Source of the DNA: Dehalococcoidales bacterium
Lineage (GTDB): Bacteria; Chloroflexota; Dehalococcoidia; E44-bin15
Assembly: GCA_012974295.1 (NCBI GenBank)
Contig: JAAXQM010000259.1
Location: 1-8,794, forward strand
DNA: 8,794 nt
Direction: 5' to 3'
Position numbers and translations under genes: made by a program. Positions within the stretch are counted from its first letter, which is position 1; every line of letters starts with the position of its first letter. Below the pieces are notes generated by a model. That model was not told the origin of the DNA, did no database searches, and worked only from the letters and a program-made list of their open reading frames with translations. Positions 7,057 through 8,794 of this stretch are shown here, piece by piece.

Positions 7057-7734
7057 CTAGCTGTATATGGATCTGAACTGAGGCCACAGCCGTTGGATAA
7101 TCCGGTCATTCATGGTAGCCTGGTTTATCTCATGATATTTTTTAGGGATGTCCCTAAAGGGACTCTTCTCGGTCACAGAAATGCCCACCGCCAGTGCAAA
7201 ACCGGTATTCTTGGGCACAATCCTCATTTTCATAGCGGCAGCACCGGCTGACCAGTATACGCCATAATCAATACCAAGATTTCTGGCTAACGATATGATG
7301 CCGTCTATGGCATAGCCAACGTTATTCGCCCGGAAAACGCAGAGCGGCCCCCTGAAGGCAATCCCCGGTTCATCGGGTAGCTTTTCCTCTTCCTTAAGGT
7401 ACTCACAGGTGAGCTTGCCGCACATATTGCAGTTGATGTCCGCCGGGTCGGTGAGGCATCTCAGCGATGTCACAACGAGGACCGCATCAGCATCCCTGAG
7501 CATTGCTGCATCCCGTTTGAAGAAGTCCCAACTTTCATTCTCCTCAGACATTTTCTCGATGGCCTGGCACAGTTCTTCTATAGCACATTCATCATCGATA
7601 ATATGAATGGTGGACTCTCCGACACCCCCTACTCTGGGGGAAGTTGTCCCTGATGCCAGAAGTAGCCGTGCTGCTATTCTTACCGCCTCTTTTCTATCTT
7701 CTTCGAATTGTTTTATGCTTGCTTCCTTGCTCAT
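7057..7734 (-). CDS. DUF2148-type ferredoxin-domain protein, first copy
   Basis: This 225-residue protein is a diverged paralogue of the downstream gene. The ligands C102, C105 and C110 are in NCNMCGKLTC, and C132 is in FRGPLC, so a [4Fe-4S] cluster of RnfB-like spacing is expected. The N-terminal half (SIKQFEEDRKEAVRIAARLL, then GVGESTIHIIDD) and the end (GISVTEKSPFRD) line up with the same regions of the second copy. In between it has an additional stretch, SLRCLTDPADI, with an extra Cys93. The function of the family is unknown. Two different copies side by side suggest a two-subunit complex, which is an inference. It starts at the ATG at 7734 with AAAGGGGG 5 nt upstream. It lies 19 nt after the SCP2 gene and 27 nt before its paralogue, so all three are surely co-transcribed. 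Confidence 0.86.
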   Translation of the reverse strand: MSKEASIKQFEEDRKEAVRIAARLLLASGTTSPRVGGVGESTIHIIDDECAIEELCQAIEKMSEENESWDFFKRDAAMLRDADAVLVVTSLRCLTDPADINCNMCGKLTCEYLKEEEKLPDEPGIAFRGPLCVFRANNVGYAIDGIISLARNLGIDYGVYWSAGAAAMKMRIVPKNTGFALAVGISVTEKSPFRDIPKKYHEINQATMNDRIIQRLWPQFRSIYS

Positions 7735-7753
7735 AAAAACCCCCTTTACTCAA

Positions 7754-8146
7754 TCAAACCGGAAGGCCATGTTTTCTAGCAATCTCTGGATACGCTTTAT
7801 AGGCCGGCTTCAACAGAGGTAGAAGCTTTATGACCTTCGGAAGAGGTCCCTTTGCCTTTATACGACCCTTCGCCATCGCTACCGGCATTGATATAGACTG
7901 AAGCCAGAACTCGTGGCACGTATCGCCGCTGAGTTTCATCTCTATAGTGGGCTTGAGGTCAGCTGGCCCACAGATAACCTCGGCGTCTTTGGTTAGCCAT
8001 ATGAAACCATCGGGATCCGTTATGGTGAACTTGATAACGATACCCGATTGACGGTATTTGGGGCCTGCAACAGGATCATCTGCTAAAGCCTTGAACAGAG
8101 TCCCCAACACATCGTACATCTTTTCCGTACTTTCAAATACCGGCAT
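7754..8146 (-). CDS. SCP2 sterol-binding/lipid-transfer domain protein
   Basis: This 130-residue protein consists of little more than one SCP2 domain. Features include VIKFTITDPDGFIWLTKD (37-54, two beta strands), PTIEMKLSGDTCHEFWLQ (66-83), where the family usually has a strand followed by a D-x-x-x-hydrophobic helix start, and SISMPVAMAKGRIKAKGPLPKVIKLLPLLKP (84-114), the lower-pocket and C-terminal helix region with its KGRIKAKG turn. SCP2 domains bind fatty acyl-CoAs, isoprenoids or sterols in a hydrophobic tunnel. As the first gene of an acyl-CoA operon it may present or buffer a water-insoluble substrate. There is no signal peptide or membrane segment, so it should be cytoplasmic. The ATG at 8146 has a perfect AAGGAGG at 8153-8159. 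It is the first gene after the likely promoter. Confidence 0.88.
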   Translation of the reverse strand: MPVFESTEKMYDVLGTLFKALADDPVAGPKYRQSGIVIKFTITDPDGFIWLTKDAEVICGPADLKPTIEMKLSGDTCHEFWLQSISMPVAMAKGRIKAKGPLPKVIKLLPLLKPAYKAYPEIARKHGLPV

Positions 8147-8185
8147 TTAGACCCTCCTTAACTATTTATTTTGTACATTACCCGG

Positions 8186-8208
8186 ACTTCCCTGTAATTA
8201 TGGGAAGT
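8186..8208. promoter_or_regulatory. Inverted repeat in the operon leader, candidate operator
   Basis: Perfect 7-bp arms ACTTCCC (8186-8192) and GGGAAGT (8202-8208) flank a 9-nt AT-rich centre. The arm centres are 16 bp apart. The repeat lies 40-62 bp upstream of the SCP2 start codon and just downstream of the likely -10 box. No T-run follows it on the minus strand, so it is not a normal terminator. A dimeric repressor site or a leader-RNA hairpin are both possible; no regulator gene is in the window. Confidence 0.45.
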
Positions 8209-8245
8209 AATCGTCGATGATACATCTATATCGAGTCGGTTAAAT

Positions 8246-8251
8246 ATTATA
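8246..8251 (-). promoter_or_regulatory. Likely -10 element of the operon promoter
   Basis: On the minus strand this reads TATAAT, a perfect sigma-70-type -10 box within an AT-rich stretch, about 100 bp before the SCP2 start. Transcription would start near 8238-8240 and leave a leader of about 90 nt that contains the inverted repeat. The -35 position at 17-bp spacing (8269-8274, GTACTA) is poor, so the promoter may be weak or need an activator. Confidence 0.4.
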
Positions 8252-8356
8252 TATTGCTAGGGCACCGTTAGTACCCATGACACAGATCTGCTCTTCAGCC
8301 AGTGAAGAACGAAAAAACAGGACTATCAGAGTCGTTCATTGATAAGCTAACTCCGT

Positions 8357-8563
8357 GTGGACATTTCTAACACTATTGATGACAATTTGTCAAGCACTCT
8401 AGGGCTCTATGTTGATTTTAGTGGGAAAATCATCAGGTGTACAATAATTGAGGGCTGGTCAGCGAGCCGGATACTTGACATAACTCCCGAATATGCAAGC
8501 AGGTCGTTTAAAAGAACACTGGTTAACCTTCTTGCTGAGAAGCTCGTCATGAAGCTGCATTGA
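8357..8563 (+). CDS. Doubtful small ORF, 68 codons
   Basis: An open frame begins at GTG 8357 and ends at TGA 8561-8563. The product (MDISNTIDDNLSSTLGLYVD at the start, ending LVMKLH) has a plausible pattern of a short beta hairpin (GLYVDFSGKIIRCTII) followed by amphipathic helices (RTLVNLLAEKLVMKLH). It has no Shine-Dalgarno, and the frame is closed by TAA at 8348-8350. I do not recognise it. It sits alone in an otherwise non-coding region, on the opposite strand to the operon. It could be a small gene, the remnant of a decayed gene, or chance. Confidence 0.25.
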   Translation: MDISNTIDDNLSSTLGLYVDFSGKIIRCTIIEGWSASRILDITPEYASRSFKRTLVNLLAEKLVMKLH

Positions 8564-8794
8564 TAGTCAATTTATTATCCCGCGGGATAGGGTGTCACAA
8601 TTGTCATTTTGAACGTGTGGAGGCAGATAAATCCGACACACGGTCTTTTGATTATAGAGTCACTATCTTAGTTAATGTAGGTGACCGTAATAACCGCACG
8701 CACATCTGTGCAGCTACTAGTGCTAATACGCATCCTCTCACCAATTTAGTAGGCGTGGAACAAAAAGTTATCATCAAACGTCTATATATTAAGG
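8564..8794. other. Non-coding right end of the window
   Basis: I see no credible coding frame or RNA gene here. The stretch contains a perfect 14-bp palindrome (8576-8589), an ACAATTGT dyad (8597-8604) and a short GCACA-TC-TGTGC hairpin (8700-8711). It may be a spacer or the regulatory region of a gene beyond the window. Confidence 0.4.
8576..8589. repeat. Perfect 14-bp palindrome
   Basis: TATCCCGCGGGATA is identical to its reverse complement and lies 12 nt after the stop of the small ORF. It has no loop, so it looks more like a protein-binding dyad than a terminator stem. No T-run follows on either strand. Confidence 0.5.

Noticed and set aside
6658..7251. 197-codon plus-strand open frame spanning both DUF2148 genes
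   Set aside because: It is antisense to two conserved Fe-S genes. The length follows from the codon bias of the real strand, and the His/Cys-rich product fits no family I know.
8564..8794. tRNA, CRISPR repeats or mobile-element ends at the right edge
   Set aside because: No cloverleaf, no regularly spaced direct repeats and no terminal inverted repeats with a target duplication could be found by eye.

Overview
The window looks like a piece of a bacterial chromosome of medium GC, probably from an anaerobe. A Desulfobacterota- or Chloroflexota-like source is my guess from gene content only; there is no marker gene to settle it. Almost all coding capacity is on the minus strand. One tightly spaced run of eight genes reads from about 8146 down to 277, and most junctions have gaps of 17-27 nt and clear Shine-Dalgarno sites. 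The left edge (3-101, plus strand) holds the tail of an unrelated convergent gene. A hairpin at 142-169 separates it from the minus-strand operon and could terminate transcription from both sides.

Operon order in the direction of transcription: an SCP2-fold lipid-binding protein (7754-8146); two tandem, diverged DUF2148-type iron-sulfur proteins (7057-7734 and 6373-7029); an AMP-forming acyl-CoA synthetase (4742-6355); an acyl-CoA dehydrogenase (3414-4655); an SCP2/archaeal-type thiolase (2176-3393, probably extending to 3417); a classical short-chain dehydrogenase (1240-2052); and an extended SDR of the epimerase/3beta-hydroxysteroid dehydrogenase type (277-1221). Read together, these genes could bind a hydrophobic acid, activate it to its CoA thioester, oxidise it, reduce or oxidise keto/hydroxy groups, and cleave or condense the chain. 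The substrate cannot be read from the sequence; a fatty, isoprenoid, alicyclic or steroid-like acid would fit. No enoyl-CoA hydratase, ETF or DUF35 partner is present, so the set is incomplete within the window.

The right end (8147-8794) is mostly non-coding. It holds a likely promoter (-10 TATAAT on the minus strand at 8246-8251), a 7-9-7 inverted repeat in the leader (8186-8208), a doubtful 68-codon plus-strand ORF (8357-8563), and a perfect 14-bp palindrome (8576-8589).

The most unusual points are: the paired DUF2148 Fe-S proteins, whose cysteine pattern resembles the RnfB/corrinoid-protein Fe-S domain, inside an acyl-CoA operon; a thiolase whose conserved N-terminus and Shine-Dalgarno site point to an AUA start codon; and an acyl-CoA dehydrogenase with Asp where the usual catalytic Glu aligns.
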